This document shows positions 36,785 through 46,962 of a DNA stretch of 64,000 bases, in pieces; the stretch's first letter is position 1; the number at the start of each line of letters is the position of its first letter. Both the position numbers and the translations under genes were made by a program. The DNA is from Shinella zoogloeoides. GTDB taxonomy: Bacteria; Pseudomonadota; Alphaproteobacteria; Rhizobiales; Rhizobiaceae. Under the pieces are notes generated by a model, which was not told the origin of the DNA, did no database searches, and was given only the letters and a program-made list of their open reading frames with translations. The stretch is taken from the NCBI RefSeq assembly GCF_003574625.1, contig NZ_QNUJ01000004.1:62001-126000 (forward strand), written 5' to 3'.

Positions 36785-37945
36785 ATGCGGGTTTGGAAAC
36801 AGCTCCTCATCGGCCTTGGCGTGATCGCGGCGGGGGTGTTGCTTTGGGGCCGCTTCGTTCCGGGAGCGAACGGCATGCTGGAGGCCGCGGGCCTGCCCGG
36901 AGGGCTCGTCGCGGCCATTGCGCCGGCCGGTGACGGCAAGGCCGAAGGCGGGAAAGAGGGTGGTGGACGCCGCGGTTTCGGCGGCGGGCCGACGCTCGTC
37001 GCCACAAGGCCCGTCGCCATGGCCGTCGTCAACGACCGGCTGAACGCCATCGGCGACGGCGAGGCGATCCGCACCGTGACGGTCACGCCCTATTCGACCG
37101 GCAACCTCACGGAAGTCCTCGTCGAATCCGGCGAGCGCGTGGAACAGGGGCAGGTGATCGCCCGGCTCGACAGCGACGAGCAGAAGATCGCCGCCGACCA
37201 GGCGCGCGTCGCCCGCGACAGCGCGGAGCAGAAGCTCAAGCGCATCCAGAACCTGCGCTCCTCCACCAGCCTTGCCGACCTGCAGGATGCCGAGACCGCG
37301 CTGAAGGCGGCGGAACTTGCCCTCAGGAATGCGGAACTGACGCTCCGCCGCCGCGATATCACCGCGCCCTATAGCGGCGTGGTCGGCATCATCTCGGTCA
37401 ATCCCGGCGACTACGTCACCACCGCCTCGGCGATCGCCCGCATCGACGACCGCTCGGAAATCCTCGTCGACTACTGGGTGCCGGAGCGCTTCGCCACCAG
37501 CGTGCGCGTCGGCAACGACCTGACGGCGACGGCCGTCGCGCGGCCGGGGGAGACCTTCACCGGCAAGATCCAGGCCGTCGACAACCGCATCGAGCAGGAA
37601 AGCCGGACGTTGCGGGTGCGGGCACGCATCAGCAATCCCGAGGACGTGCTGCGCGCCGGCATGTCCTTCCAGGTGAACATGCGCTTCGAAGGCGACTTCT
37701 ATCCGAGCGTCGATCCGCTGGCGATCCAGTGGAGCGCCGACGGCTCCTATATCTGGAAGCTCAAGGGCGACACGGTCGAGCGGGTTCCGGTGCATATCGT
37801 CCAGCGTAATCCCGACAAGGTGCTGGTGAAGGCCGCGCTTGCCGAGGGCGACGCCGTCGTCACGGAAGGCGTGCAGACGCTGCGCCCGGGCGGCGCGGTG
37901 CGCACGGCCGAGGAGAAGACCCCCGCCGTGACGGAGGGCTCGTGA
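36785..37945 (+). CDS. RND efflux periplasmic adaptor subunit (second system)
   Basis: 386-aa membrane fusion protein with an N-terminal membrane anchor (residues about 5-24) instead of a lipobox. A Gly/Arg-rich linker (KAEGGKEGGGRRGFGGG) precedes a lipoyl half (TPYSTGNLTEVLVESGERVEQGQVIARLD), an alpha-hairpin (about 115-170), the second lipoyl half (RRDITAPYSGVVGIISVNPGD) and beta-barrel parts. The ATG at 36785 has GGAGAG about 7 nt upstream. The stop overlaps the pump start by one base, so the two genes are coupled. The type is closer to MexE/AcrA-like adaptors of alphaproteobacteria than to the first adaptor in this window. Confidence 0.9.
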   Translation: MRVWKQLLIGLGVIAAGVLLWGRFVPGANGMLEAAGLPGGLVAAIAPAGDGKAEGGKEGGGRRGFGGGPTLVATRPVAMAVVNDRLNAIGDGEAIRTVTVTPYSTGNLTEVLVESGERVEQGQVIARLDSDEQKIAADQARVARDSAEQKLKRIQNLRSSTSLADLQDAETALKAAELALRNAELTLRRRDITAPYSGVVGIISVNPGDYVTTASAIARIDDRSEILVDYWVPERFATSVRVGNDLTATAVARPGETFTGKIQAVDNRIEQESRTLRVRARISNPEDVLRAGMSFQVNMRFEGDFYPSVDPLAIQWSADGSYIWKLKGDTVERVPVHIVQRNPDKVLVKAALAEGDAVVTEGVQTLRPGGAVRTAEEKTPAVTEGS

Positions 37946-40900
37946 TGTCGGGTGAGGCAGGCGGGCTCAACGATACCGGCACGGCGGGCTTTACCGCGCT
38001 CTTCATCCGGCGGCCGATCTTCGCCCTCGTCCTCAACACGCTGATCGTCGTCGCCGGCCTCGCCGCCTTCAACGGCGTGGAGATTCGCGAGCTTCCTTCC
38101 GTCGACCAGCCGGTCATCAGCGTGACGACCACTTTCGACGGCGCTTCGCCCGAGACGGTAGACCGCGAGCTGACCGACGTCATCGAAGGCGCCGTTTCCC
38201 GCGTGCAGGGCATCAAGGATATCTCCTCGGTCTCGTCCTTCGCGCGCAGCCGCGTGACGCTGCAGTTCTCGGATACGACGGACGTCAACCAGGCCGCCAA
38301 CGACGTGCGCGACGCGCTCGGCCGCGTGGCCAACAAGATTCCGGACGGCGCCGAGGAGCCCCGCGTCGTGAAGGCCGATGCGGACAGCCAGCCGATCATG
38401 CGGCTTGCGCTGACCTCCGACACGCAGTCGCTCGAAGACCTGACGCTGCTCGCCGAGAACGAGATCACCGACCGTCTCGCCTCGGTCGAGGGGGTCGCGG
38501 ACGTCGCCGTATATGGCGACCAGGAGAAGATCTTCCGCGTCGACGTCGACCAGTCGAAGCTCGCGGCACGCGGCCTGACGGTGGCGGACCTGCGCAACGC
38601 GCTGGCGACCGCCGCCTTCGACGTGCCGGCCGGCTCGCTGAAGAGCCGCAGCCAGGACATCACGGTGCGTGCGACGGCCGACCTTGCCAAGCCCTCCGAC
38701 TTCGAGAACCTGATCCTCAAGAACCGCGTGCGCCTCGGCGACATCGCCATGGTGACGCTGGGGCCGGACGAGGGCTCGACGGCGCTGCGTTCCAACGGCC
38801 GCCAGGGTATCGGCCTCGGCATCATCCGCCAGGCGCAGTCCAACACCCTCGATATTTCCGAGGGCGTGAAGCAGATGGTCTCGCGCCTCGGCACCATCCT
38901 GCCCGAGGGCACCCAGCTCAAGATCACCAGCGACGATGCCGTCTTCATCGACGGCGCCATTCACGAAGTGGAGATCGCACTCGTCGTCGCCGTGCTGATC
39001 GTGACGCTCGTCATCTATCTCTTCCTGCTCGACTGGCGCGCGACGCTCATTCCGACGATCAGCATGCCCATCGCGCTGATCGGCACGATCGCGGCCATCT
39101 ACATGGCCGGTTTCTCCGTCAACATCCTGACGCTGCTGGCCATCGTGCTGGCGACCGGCCTCGTGGTGGACGACGCCATCGTGGTGCTGGAAAACATCGT
39201 GCGCCGGCGCGCCGAGGGGCTGAAGCCGCGCGCGGCGGCGATCCACGGCACGCTCGAAGTGTTCTTCGCCGTCATCGCGACGACCGCGACGCTCGCCGCC
39301 GTCTTCGTGCCGCTCTCGTTCCTGCCGGGGCAGGCGGGGCGCCTCTTCCGCGAATTCGGCTTCGTGCTGGCCTTCGCCGTGCTGCTCTCCTCCTTCGTGG
39401 CGCTGACGCTCTGCCCGATGCTCGCCTCGCGCATGCTGACCAAGGAGGTCAAGCACGAGCACACCGGCATTCTCGCCCGCATCGGCGGGGCGGCCTCGCG
39501 CTTCTATCGCTCGACGCTGAGTGCCTGCCTCGGCGCGCCCTTCGTCGTCTTCCTCGTGGCGCTGCTCTTCACGGCGGCGGGGGCGACCTCGTTCTTCACG
39601 ATCAAGTCGGAACTGACGCCGAGCGAGGACCGGTCGATGGTCATGCTGCGCGTGAACGCGCCGCAGGGCGTGTCGCTCGATTATGCGCAGGACCAGATGA
39701 AGGTGGTCGAGAACAAGCTGCGTCCGCTCTACGACGACGGCGAGATCGTCAACATCTTCTCCATCTCGGGGCAGGGCGGCTCGACGAACAGCGGCTTCAT
39801 GGTGCTGACGCTGGCGCCGTGGAGCGAGCGCGACCGCACGCAGCAGCAGATCGTGCAGGACATCAACGCCGCCGTGGCGACGGTGCCGTCCGTGCGCGCC
39901 TTCACCATGCAGCCGAACAGCCTCGGCATCCGCGGCGCCGGCAACGGCCTGCAGGTGGCGCTCGTCGGCAACGACTATACCAAGCTCGGCAGTGCGGCGG
40001 CCGAACTCGTGCGCAAGATCGAGGACAGCGGCCGCTTCCAGAACGTGCGTCTCAACTACGAGGCCAACCAGGCGCAGCTTTCGGTGACGATCGACCGCGA
40101 GCGCGCCGCCGATCTCGGCATCGACATCACCGGCCTTGCCGCCGCGCTGCAGGCGATGCTGGAGGGCACCAGCGTCGTCGACGTCTATGTCGAGGGGCAG
40201 GCCTATCCGGTGAAGCTCTCCTCCACCACGACGCCGATCAACGACCCGATGGACCTGGAGAACATCTTCCTCAAGACCGGCGACGGCAAGATCGTGCCGA
40301 TGTCCTCCATCGCCTCGCTGGAGGAAAAGGCCGTCGCGCCGCAGCTCTCGCGCGAGCAGCAGCTTCGCGCCGTCTCGCTTTCCGCCGGCCTCAAGGACGG
40401 GCTGGCGCTCGGCGATGCGCTGAAGATGGTGCAGGACATGGCCGAACCGCTGCTGCCGGAGGGCTCGCGTCTGATGCCGATGGCGGAAGCCGCGACGCTG
40501 CAGGAGAATTCGAGTGGCCTCGTCGTCACCTTCGGCTTCGCCATCGCCATCATCTTCCTCGTGCTGTCGGCGCAGTTCGAAAGCTTCGTCAGCTCCATCA
40601 TCATCATGGTGACGGTGCCGCTCGGGCTTGCCTGCGCCGTCTTCGCGATGATCCTGACGGGGACGACGCTCAACATCTACAGCCAGATCGGCCTCGTGCT
40701 GCTCGTCGGCATCATGGCGAAGAACGGCATTCTCATCGTGGAATTCGCCAACCAGCTGCGCGACCGCGGGCAGGATATCCGCAGCGCCATCGAGAACGCC
40801 TCGAACATCCGCCTGCGTCCCGTGCTGATGACGATGATCGCCACCGTCGTCGGCGCGGTGCCGCTGGTGCTGGCAAGCGGGGCGGGCGCGGAAGCGCGCA

Positions 40901-41103
40901 TCTCGCTCGGCTGGGTACTGGTCGGCGGGCTCGGCCTTGCGACGGTGGTGACGCTGTACCTGACACCGGTCGCCTATCTGGTGATCGCCCGCTTCACCAG
41001 CCCCCATGCCGACGAGGAAAAGCGCCTTGCCGCGGAGCTGGAGCATGCGCGCATGCTCGCAAAGGGCGATGAGGCCGAGGTCCTGCCGCTGGCGGCCGAG
41101 TGA
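37945..41103 (+). CDS. RND efflux transporter permease subunit (second system, HAE1-like)
   Basis: 1052-aa inner-membrane pump. Typical pieces: FIRRPIFALVLNTLIVVAGL, YGDQEKIFRVDVDQSKLAARG, the proton-relay helix VLATGLVVDDAIVVLENI, and in the second half QFESFVSSIIIMVTVPLGLA and LVGIMAKNGILIVEFANQLR. The ATG at 37945 (overlapping the adaptor TGA) is preferred to the GTG one codon earlier. It belongs to a two-gene operon without a local regulator; the twin palindromes upstream are the best control candidates. Export substrate unknown. Confidence 0.92.
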   Translation: MSGEAGGLNDTGTAGFTALFIRRPIFALVLNTLIVVAGLAAFNGVEIRELPSVDQPVISVTTTFDGASPETVDRELTDVIEGAVSRVQGIKDISSVSSFARSRVTLQFSDTTDVNQAANDVRDALGRVANKIPDGAEEPRVVKADADSQPIMRLALTSDTQSLEDLTLLAENEITDRLASVEGVADVAVYGDQEKIFRVDVDQSKLAARGLTVADLRNALATAAFDVPAGSLKSRSQDITVRATADLAKPSDFENLILKNRVRLGDIAMVTLGPDEGSTALRSNGRQGIGLGIIRQAQSNTLDISEGVKQMVSRLGTILPEGTQLKITSDDAVFIDGAIHEVEIALVVAVLIVTLVIYLFLLDWRATLIPTISMPIALIGTIAAIYMAGFSVNILTLLAIVLATGLVVDDAIVVLENIVRRRAEGLKPRAAAIHGTLEVFFAVIATTATLAAVFVPLSFLPGQAGRLFREFGFVLAFAVLLSSFVALTLCPMLASRMLTKEVKHEHTGILARIGGAASRFYRSTLSACLGAPFVVFLVALLFTAAGATSFFTIKSELTPSEDRSMVMLRVNAPQGVSLDYAQDQMKVVENKLRPLYDDGEIVNIFSISGQGGSTNSGFMVLTLAPWSERDRTQQQIVQDINAAVATVPSVRAFTMQPNSLGIRGAGNGLQVALVGNDYTKLGSAAAELVRKIEDSGRFQNVRLNYEANQAQLSVTIDRERAADLGIDITGLAAALQAMLEGTSVVDVYVEGQAYPVKLSSTTTPINDPMDLENIFLKTGDGKIVPMSSIASLEEKAVAPQLSREQQLRAVSLSAGLKDGLALGDALKMVQDMAEPLLPEGSRLMPMAEAATLQENSSGLVVTFGFAIAIIFLVLSAQFESFVSSIIIMVTVPLGLACAVFAMILTGTTLNIYSQIGLVLLVGIMAKNGILIVEFANQLRDRGQDIRSAIENASNIRLRPVLMTMIATVVGAVPLVLASGAGAEARISLGWVLVGGLGLATVVTLYLTPVAYLVIARFTSPHADEEKRLAAELEHARMLAKGDEAEVLPLAAE

Positions 41104-41198
41104 TCGCTGCCGGCAAAGGTGGCAACAAGCCGATATTGCGGCTGGACAGCCGGGCGGCAATTTGCTGAGTAAATCCCCACGAATGTGAGGACGTTACG

Positions 41199-42620
41199 AT
41201 GGCATTGGCGGATATCAGGACCGGGGCGCGCAACGAGGCTGGCATTGCCGAGGCGCTCGCGCGCCTCGCGGAGCGCTTCGGGCCGCGATTGCAGACGGGC
41301 GAGGCGATGCGCGCCCAGCACGCGCATACCACCACCTATATTCCCGCCCAGCTTCCCGACGGGGTCGTCTTCGTGGAGAATGCCGAGGAGGTGAAGGCGG
41401 TCGTGGGCCTTTGCGCCGAACTCAAGGTGCCGGTCGTTCCCTTCGGCACGGGCTCCTCGCTGGAGGGGCAGGTGAATGCGCCCGAGGGCGGCATCTCCAT
41501 CGATTTCAGCAACATGAAGCGCGTGCTCGAGGTCAATGCCGAGGACCTCGACTGCACGGTCGAGCCCGGCATCACCCGCGAGGAGCTGAACCTCTATTTG
41601 CGCGACACCGGCCTTTTCTTCCCCATCGATCCCGGCGCCAATGCCTCGATCGGCGGCATGGCCTCGACGCGCGCCTCCGGCACCAATGCGGTGCGCTACG
41701 GCACGATGAAGGACAACGTGCTTGCCGTGACCGCCGTGACAGCGACGGGCGAGGAGATCCGCACCGCCCGCCGCGCGAGGAAGTCCTCGGCCGGCTACGA
41801 TCTCACCCGCCTCTTCGTCGGCGCGGAAGGAACGCTCGGCGTCCTGACCTCGGTCACGCTGCGCCTCCAGGGCATTCCCGCGGTGATCGCCGGCGGTATC
41901 TGCGGCTTTCCGACATTGAAGGACGCCTGCAATGCGGTGATCATGACGATCCAGCTCGGCATTCCCGTCGCCCGCATCGAGCTGCTCAACACGCTGCAGA
42001 TCAAGGCGTGCAACGCCTATTCGGGCCTCACCCTGCCGGAGCAGCCGACGCTCTTCCTCGAATTCCACGGCAATGAGGAAAATGTCCGGCTGCAATCGGA
42101 GGAGTTCGGTGCCATTGCGGCCGAATGCGGCGGTGGCGCATTCCAGTGGACGGCGGACGCGGAGGAGCGCGCCAGGCTCTGGAAGGCGCGGCACAATGTC
42201 TACTGGGCGTCCAAGGCGCTGCATCCCGGCTATGCCGCCATCGCGACGGATGTCTGCGTGCCGATCTCCCGGCTGGCCGACTGCGTGGCCGAGACGGAAC
42301 GGGACATCGAGGAGCACGGCCTGCTGGCGCCCATCGTCGGCCATGCCGGCGACGGCAATTTCCATGTCAGCCTGATCTTCGACGACAAGGACGCGGCGCA
42401 GATCGCCGGGGTCGAGGCCTTCGTCACCCGGCTCAATGCGCGCGCGCTCGCCATGGACGGCACCTGCACGGGCGAACATGGCATCGGGCAGGGCAAGCAG
42501 GCCTTCCTGCCGGGCGAGCTCGGCGGCGCGGTGCATCTGATGCGGCAGATCAAGCAGGCGCTCGACCCCGACAACATTCTCAACCCCGGCAAGATTTTTT
42601 CGACCCTGCCGGAGAATTAG
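41199..42620 (+). CDS. FAD-binding oxidoreductase (D-lactate dehydrogenase/GlcD-like)
   Basis: 473-aa flavoprotein of the VAO/FAD-oxidase_C group that oxidises D-2-hydroxy acids such as D-lactate. The FAD-binding PP-loop PVVPFGTGSSLEGQVNAP, DPGANASIGGMASTRASGTNAVRYGTM-type region, VGAEGTLGVLT, and the C-terminal active-site motifs HAGDGNFH and CTGEHGIGQGK are present. ATG at 41199. It is monocistronic or leads into the AsmA gene. Note that MurQ, encoded earlier in the window, releases lactate; a link is only speculative. Confidence 0.88.
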   Translation: MALADIRTGARNEAGIAEALARLAERFGPRLQTGEAMRAQHAHTTTYIPAQLPDGVVFVENAEEVKAVVGLCAELKVPVVPFGTGSSLEGQVNAPEGGISIDFSNMKRVLEVNAEDLDCTVEPGITREELNLYLRDTGLFFPIDPGANASIGGMASTRASGTNAVRYGTMKDNVLAVTAVTATGEEIRTARRARKSSAGYDLTRLFVGAEGTLGVLTSVTLRLQGIPAVIAGGICGFPTLKDACNAVIMTIQLGIPVARIELLNTLQIKACNAYSGLTLPEQPTLFLEFHGNEENVRLQSEEFGAIAAECGGGAFQWTADAEERARLWKARHNVYWASKALHPGYAAIATDVCVPISRLADCVAETERDIEEHGLLAPIVGHAGDGNFHVSLIFDDKDAAQIAGVEAFVTRLNARALAMDGTCTGEHGIGQGKQAFLPGELGGAVHLMRQIKQALDPDNILNPGKIFSTLPEN

Positions 42621-42662
42621 ACGTTATCGTGAAGCGATTGAACGGAATTCGAGGCTTGCGGC

Positions 42663-45600
42663 GTGCTTTCTAGGATCGGGCTCTTTGTCGGCGGCGTGGT
42701 GGTCGTGGCGCTGTTCGCGGCGCTGCTTGCCCCGCTCTTCGTCGACTGGACCAGCTTCCGGCAGGATTTCGAGCGCGAGGCGAGCCGCATCATGGGGCGT
42801 CCCGTCACCGTGCATGGCAGCGTCGATGCGCGGCTGCTGCCGTTTCCCTCCGTCACGCTGAGCGACGTGCGCGTCGGCGCGCCGGAGGACGGCAAGCCGC
42901 TGGTGGAGGTCGAGCGTTTTTCCATGGATGCGGAGCTTGCACCGTTCCTTTCCGGCGAGGCGCTGATCTTCGACATGCGCATCGAGGAGCCGAAGGCGCG
43001 CGTCAAGCTGTTTTCCGACGGCACGCTCGACTGGGCGCGCGGCCTGAAATCCGACATTCCCGCCAAGACGGTCATCCTCGAAAACGTTGCGATCACCGGC
43101 GGCGAGATCGAATTCGTCGACGAGCAGACCGGCCGCACGCGCCATGTCACCGGCCTCGACGCGCAGGTTTCGGCCAAGTCGCTCGGCGGGCCGTGGCGCA
43201 TCGACGGGCGCGCGGCGCTCGACGGCGAGACCGGCGCCTTCCAGCTTGCGAGCGGGCAGGTGGAGAATGGCGAGCTCTCGATGCGCGCCCGCATCGTGCC
43301 GGACCGGCTGTCCTTCAGCGCCGATCTCGACGGCGTGCTGAAGGTGGTGGACTTCCGCCCGCAATACCAGGGCGGCTTCACGCTCGCGGAAAAGCCGCGT
43401 CCCAAGGGCGAGGCGACGGCCGATCCGATCCGCGTCGCCGGAAAATTCGAGCTTTCCAACGAGCGCATCCGCGTTCCCGAATACCGGCTGGAGGCCGGGC
43501 CGCAGGACGATCCCTATGTGGTGACCGGCGAGGCGACGCTCGATACCGGCCGCGCGCCGGAATTCCTGCTGATCGCCGACGGCCAGCAGATCGACGTCAG
43601 CCGCATCGGCAACAAGGGAGAGGGCGGCAAGACCGGCCGCAACCCGCAGGTTTCCGCCCGCCAGCGGCTCCAGGCGCTGCTGGCGATCGCCGCCGACATC
43701 CCCATTCCGCAGGTGCCGGGGCGGGCAAGCCTGTTCCTGCCTGCCGTGGTCGTGGGGGACACGACGGTGCGCGAGATCCGCCTCGACGTGAAGCCGGACG
43801 GCAATAGCTGGCGGATCGACCGCGCGGATGCGCAACTGCCCGGCCGGACGGCGCTGGAGGCCAAGGGCCGCCTGACGCTCCGGAACAATCGCGGCTTCGT
43901 CGGCAACCTGCTGGTGGCGTCCAATCAGCCATCCGGCCTTGCCACCTGGCTGGCCGGTTCCGTCGATCCGGAAATCCGCAGGCTGAAGACCGCGGGCTTT
44001 TCGGCCGACGTGAACCTCACCGACGATTTGCAGCGTTTCGAAAACCTCGAAATCGCCGTGGACGGCGCCTCGCTCACCGGCCGGCTGGAGCGCGAATCCC
44101 GCGCTGACGCGGCCCCGACGCTTTCGCTGCAACTGCGCGGCGACGAGGTGGAGCTGGATTCGCTGCAGGCCCTTGCCGGGCTCTTTGCCGGCGATGCCTC
44201 GCTGCCGGCCGTGCTCGGCCATTCCATCGCGCTCGATATCAAGGCGGATCATCTACGCGCCTTCGGCGAAAGCGCCGATGGCGTCGAGGCCGTGCTGTCC
44301 GCCAAGGACGGGCTTCTCACGCTCAGCCGCTTCGACGTCGCCTCGCTCGCGGGCGCTGCGCTTTCGGCGAAAGGCACGCTCGGCGGCACGTTGACCGAGC
44401 CTAGCGCCGGGCTCGACGTGGCGCTCAAGGCGGATGCCATGCAGCCCGTCGTCGATCTCCTGGCGCGCCACCTGTCGGCCCATCCGCTGCTCACCCGTTT
44501 CGTCGCCAATGCCGGCTACTACGACAATGCGAACCTGTCGCTGCGCGCCGCCGTTTCCGGGGAGGCGGGCGCTCCCGCCACCTTCACGCTGGCGGGGCCG
44601 GTCAATGACGGACGTGTCGATCTCAAGCTCTCGGCGTCCGGTCTTGCGCAGCTTCTGGACGGGCGCGGCTTCGAGTTGGAGGGCAGCCTCTTCAATCCGC
44701 AATCCGTGGTGCTGGCCGGGCAGATGGGCCTCGATCCGCTTCCCTTCGACGCCGATCCCGACGGGAGCGTCACCTTCAGCGTCGACCAGCCGGAGGAGGG
44801 GCCGGCTACGGTCTCGGCGGCGTTCAATGCCGGCAGGACGTCGATCTCGGCCAAGGGCACGGCGGCGCTTTCGGCAGCGGACTTCCTGACGGGCGCGCTC
44901 ACCCTTTCGGCGAAGAGCGACGATATCGAGCCCTATCTGATGATGAACGGCATCGCATTGCCGCAGGGCGGCGCGGGGCTGCCGCTGACCTTGCAGGCAT
45001 CGGTCGACACCAGCGCCGAGGCCGTCGCCATCACGGATATCTCCGGCGAGGCCGACCGCAACGGCTTTTCCGGCGGGCTGACGCTCGATCGGACGGCGCC
45101 CACGCTTGCCGGCACCGGCGCCCTTCGCTTCGACACCCTCGACTTCGCCTTCCTTGCCGAGGCCGTGGCGGGCCCCGTGACCGATGCAGCGGAAGGCGGG
45201 CTCAATGCCGCGCCGCTCGGCCGGCCGCTGCTTGAGAATGCGGACCTTACCGTTGCGCTCGAGGCCGGCGCGTTCTGGCCGGGGCTTTACGGCGCGGTGG
45301 AGGGCTTCAAGGGCAATCTCGCCTGGAAGGGCGGCGAACTGACGCTGACGGACATGGCCGGCGACTGGCTGGGCGGCAAGCTGTCCGGCCGCCTCAAGGT
45401 GGCGAATTCCGAGGAGAACGGGTTGTTCGAGGCGCGCGTTGCCCTTTCAGGGACCGATCTGTCGAAGATCGTCTGGGCGAGCCCCGATGGCGCGGTCGCG
45501 GGCGGCAAGGCGGATGTGACGCTTGCCGTGGACGCGTCCGGCAAGAGCGTGCGGGCCATGGCCGAAGGCGCGAGCGGTTCGGGCGAGGCGCGGGTGGCCG

Positions 45601-46451
45601 ATTTCGTCGTGCGCGGCATCGATACCGGGGCGTTCCCCTCGCTGCTTTCGGCCGCGGACCGGATCGAAGGCGACGTCACGCCCGAGCGGGTCGCCGGCTT
45701 TGCCGCGGATGCCGTGCTGAAAGGCGAGGCGGCGTTGGGGACCGCTCGCATTCCCTTCGCGCTCGCCAGCGGCAAGCTGCGCGTCCAGAACGTCACGGCG
45801 GAAGACGGCAAGGCGGCGCTTTCCGGCGATGCGGATATCGATCTTGCCGACGAGACCATGACCGGCCGGCTCGCTGTGACCTACAAGGCCGGCGAGGAGG
45901 CGCTCGCCGGGGCGGAGCCGGAAGTGGCGCTCGGTTATCGCGGCCTTGTGGACGCGCCGGGCGTCGAGCTCGATGTCCAGCCGCTTGCCAATTACCTGTC
46001 GCTGCGCCGCTTCGAGACGGAGCGGCGGCGCGTGGAGACATTGCAGGCCAACGTGCTGGAGAAGCAGCGGCTGCGCCGGGAGGCCGCGCTCTATCGCGCA
46101 CGCGCCGAGGCACGCGCGGCGGAGGCCGAGGCGGCGCGGCTGCGGATGGAGGAGGAAGAGCGCCTGCGCGCCGAAGCGCGCGCGCGGGCCGAGCAGGAGC
46201 GCGCTGCGCAGGCCGCCGAAGAGGCGAAGCGCAAGGCTGCCGAGGATGCGCGCCGGGAGGCGGAAGCGCAGGAGCAGGCGAGACGCCTTGCAGAACAGAA
46301 GGCTGCCGAGGACGCGCGCAAGGCCGAAGAGGAGGCCGCGCGCCGACGCCTGCCGGTCTCGCCGGAGGAGGGCGTCGAGCGCGGCAGCGAGTTGCCGCCC
46401 GTCGGCAACGGACAAAGCCTGAATTTCGACGCGCTGCCCGGCGTCAATTGA
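42663..46451 (+). CDS. Large AsmA family protein with C-terminal coiled coil
   Basis: 1262-aa inner-membrane-anchored protein facing the periplasm. It has an N-terminal transmembrane helix (residues about 4-25), then the AsmA N-domain (VDWTSFRQDFEREASRIMGRPVTV...) and a long beta-rich body of the bridge-like lipid transfer type, ending in a conserved AsmA_2 region. The last 150 residues are an Ala/Glu/Arg-rich coiled coil (about residues 1120-1230, AEARAAEAEAARLRMEEEER), an unusual addition. The start is a GTG (42663). Family members act in outer-membrane lipid homeostasis. The 3' end overlaps the convergent RHH gene by 8 nt. Confidence 0.87.
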   Translation: MLSRIGLFVGGVVVVALFAALLAPLFVDWTSFRQDFEREASRIMGRPVTVHGSVDARLLPFPSVTLSDVRVGAPEDGKPLVEVERFSMDAELAPFLSGEALIFDMRIEEPKARVKLFSDGTLDWARGLKSDIPAKTVILENVAITGGEIEFVDEQTGRTRHVTGLDAQVSAKSLGGPWRIDGRAALDGETGAFQLASGQVENGELSMRARIVPDRLSFSADLDGVLKVVDFRPQYQGGFTLAEKPRPKGEATADPIRVAGKFELSNERIRVPEYRLEAGPQDDPYVVTGEATLDTGRAPEFLLIADGQQIDVSRIGNKGEGGKTGRNPQVSARQRLQALLAIAADIPIPQVPGRASLFLPAVVVGDTTVREIRLDVKPDGNSWRIDRADAQLPGRTALEAKGRLTLRNNRGFVGNLLVASNQPSGLATWLAGSVDPEIRRLKTAGFSADVNLTDDLQRFENLEIAVDGASLTGRLERESRADAAPTLSLQLRGDEVELDSLQALAGLFAGDASLPAVLGHSIALDIKADHLRAFGESADGVEAVLSAKDGLLTLSRFDVASLAGAALSAKGTLGGTLTEPSAGLDVALKADAMQPVVDLLARHLSAHPLLTRFVANAGYYDNANLSLRAAVSGEAGAPATFTLAGPVNDGRVDLKLSASGLAQLLDGRGFELEGSLFNPQSVVLAGQMGLDPLPFDADPDGSVTFSVDQPEEGPATVSAAFNAGRTSISAKGTAALSAADFLTGALTLSAKSDDIEPYLMMNGIALPQGGAGLPLTLQASVDTSAEAVAITDISGEADRNGFSGGLTLDRTAPTLAGTGALRFDTLDFAFLAEAVAGPVTDAAEGGLNAAPLGRPLLENADLTVALEAGAFWPGLYGAVEGFKGNLAWKGGELTLTDMAGDWLGGKLSGRLKVANSEENGLFEARVALSGTDLSKIVWASPDGAVAGGKADVTLAVDASGKSVRAMAEGASGSGEARVADFVVRGIDTGAFPSLLSAADRIEGDVTPERVAGFAADAVLKGEAALGTARIPFALASGKLRVQNVTAEDGKAALSGDADIDLADETMTGRLAVTYKAGEEALAGAEPEVALGYRGLVDAPGVELDVQPLANYLSLRRFETERRRVETLQANVLEKQRLRREAALYRARAEARAAEAEAARLRMEEEERLRAEARARAEQERAAQAAEEAKRKAAEDARREAEAQEQARRLAEQKAAEDARKAEEEAARRRLPVSPEEGVERGSELPPVGNGQSLNFDALPGVN

Positions 46452-46674
46452 GCGGGACGTCGCCCGCCCGCTGCTTCAGCCATTGCAGGACGAAGAGACG
46501 CAGCGCCGAAGACAGGTTGCCCTCGACGCCGCGCGCATCGTCGATCTCCCTGAGAAGCGCGGCCAGCGGCATGGCGCGCGCGTCCGCGATGCGTTTCAGC
46601 TCGTCGTGGAATGCCGGTTCGAGCGAGAAGCTCGTGCGGTGGCCATGCAGCGTGGTGGAATATTTGCGGATCAT
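46444..46674 (-). CDS. Ribbon-helix-helix domain protein
   Basis: 76-aa protein with an RHH_4-type fold: a beta strand (HRTSFSLE) then two helices (AFHDELKRIADARAMPLAALLREIDDAR). Such proteins bind DNA as dimers; the target is unknown. The ATG at 46674 has GAGG 6 nt upstream. It lies in the conserved rhizobial string sspB - DUF4169 - RHH, all on the minus strand, so it may be co-transcribed with them. Confidence 0.82.
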   Translation of the reverse strand: MIRKYSTTLHGHRTSFSLEPAFHDELKRIADARAMPLAALLREIDDARGVEGNLSSALRLFVLQWLKQRAGDVPLN

Positions 46675-46743
46675 GCCGTCCTCACAGGATGATTCAGGCC
46701 GTTGGCGGATCGATTCCGGGGATGCCGGCAAGGTGCTGGGATG

Positions 46744-46953
46744 TCAGCCTTTTTCGCCATCCGAGGCATCGCCGGGCCGCTCGAGGCGGCCCTGCTCCAG
46801 CGTCTTTTCCGCCTTTTCGTTCAGCGCGCGCGTCAGGGATTTCTCCGCCTTCGTGCGGCCGAAGGCGACGCGGTTCTGCTCGGCCTGCTTCTCCTTGTCG
46901 GAGCGCGCCTTCTGCTTGCGGAACTGGCGGAGATTGACGACGTCGCCGCTCAT
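46744..46953 (-). CDS. DUF4169 family protein
   Basis: 69-aa basic protein with the family pattern VNLRQFRKQKAR then AEQNRVAFGRTKAEKSL. Function unknown. It is found next to sspB in many Rhizobiales. Start ATG at 46953, 9 nt after the sspB stop, so translation coupling with sspB is likely. Confidence 0.82.
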   Translation of the reverse strand: MSGDVVNLRQFRKQKARSDKEKQAEQNRVAFGRTKAEKSLTRALNEKAEKTLEQGRLERPGDASDGEKG

Positions 46954-46962
46954 CGGAAAGGC

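Noticed and set aside
37747-41160. A 1137-codon minus-strand frame opposite the second RND pump
   Set aside because: Same GC-bias artefact; the sense strand encodes a full RND protein.
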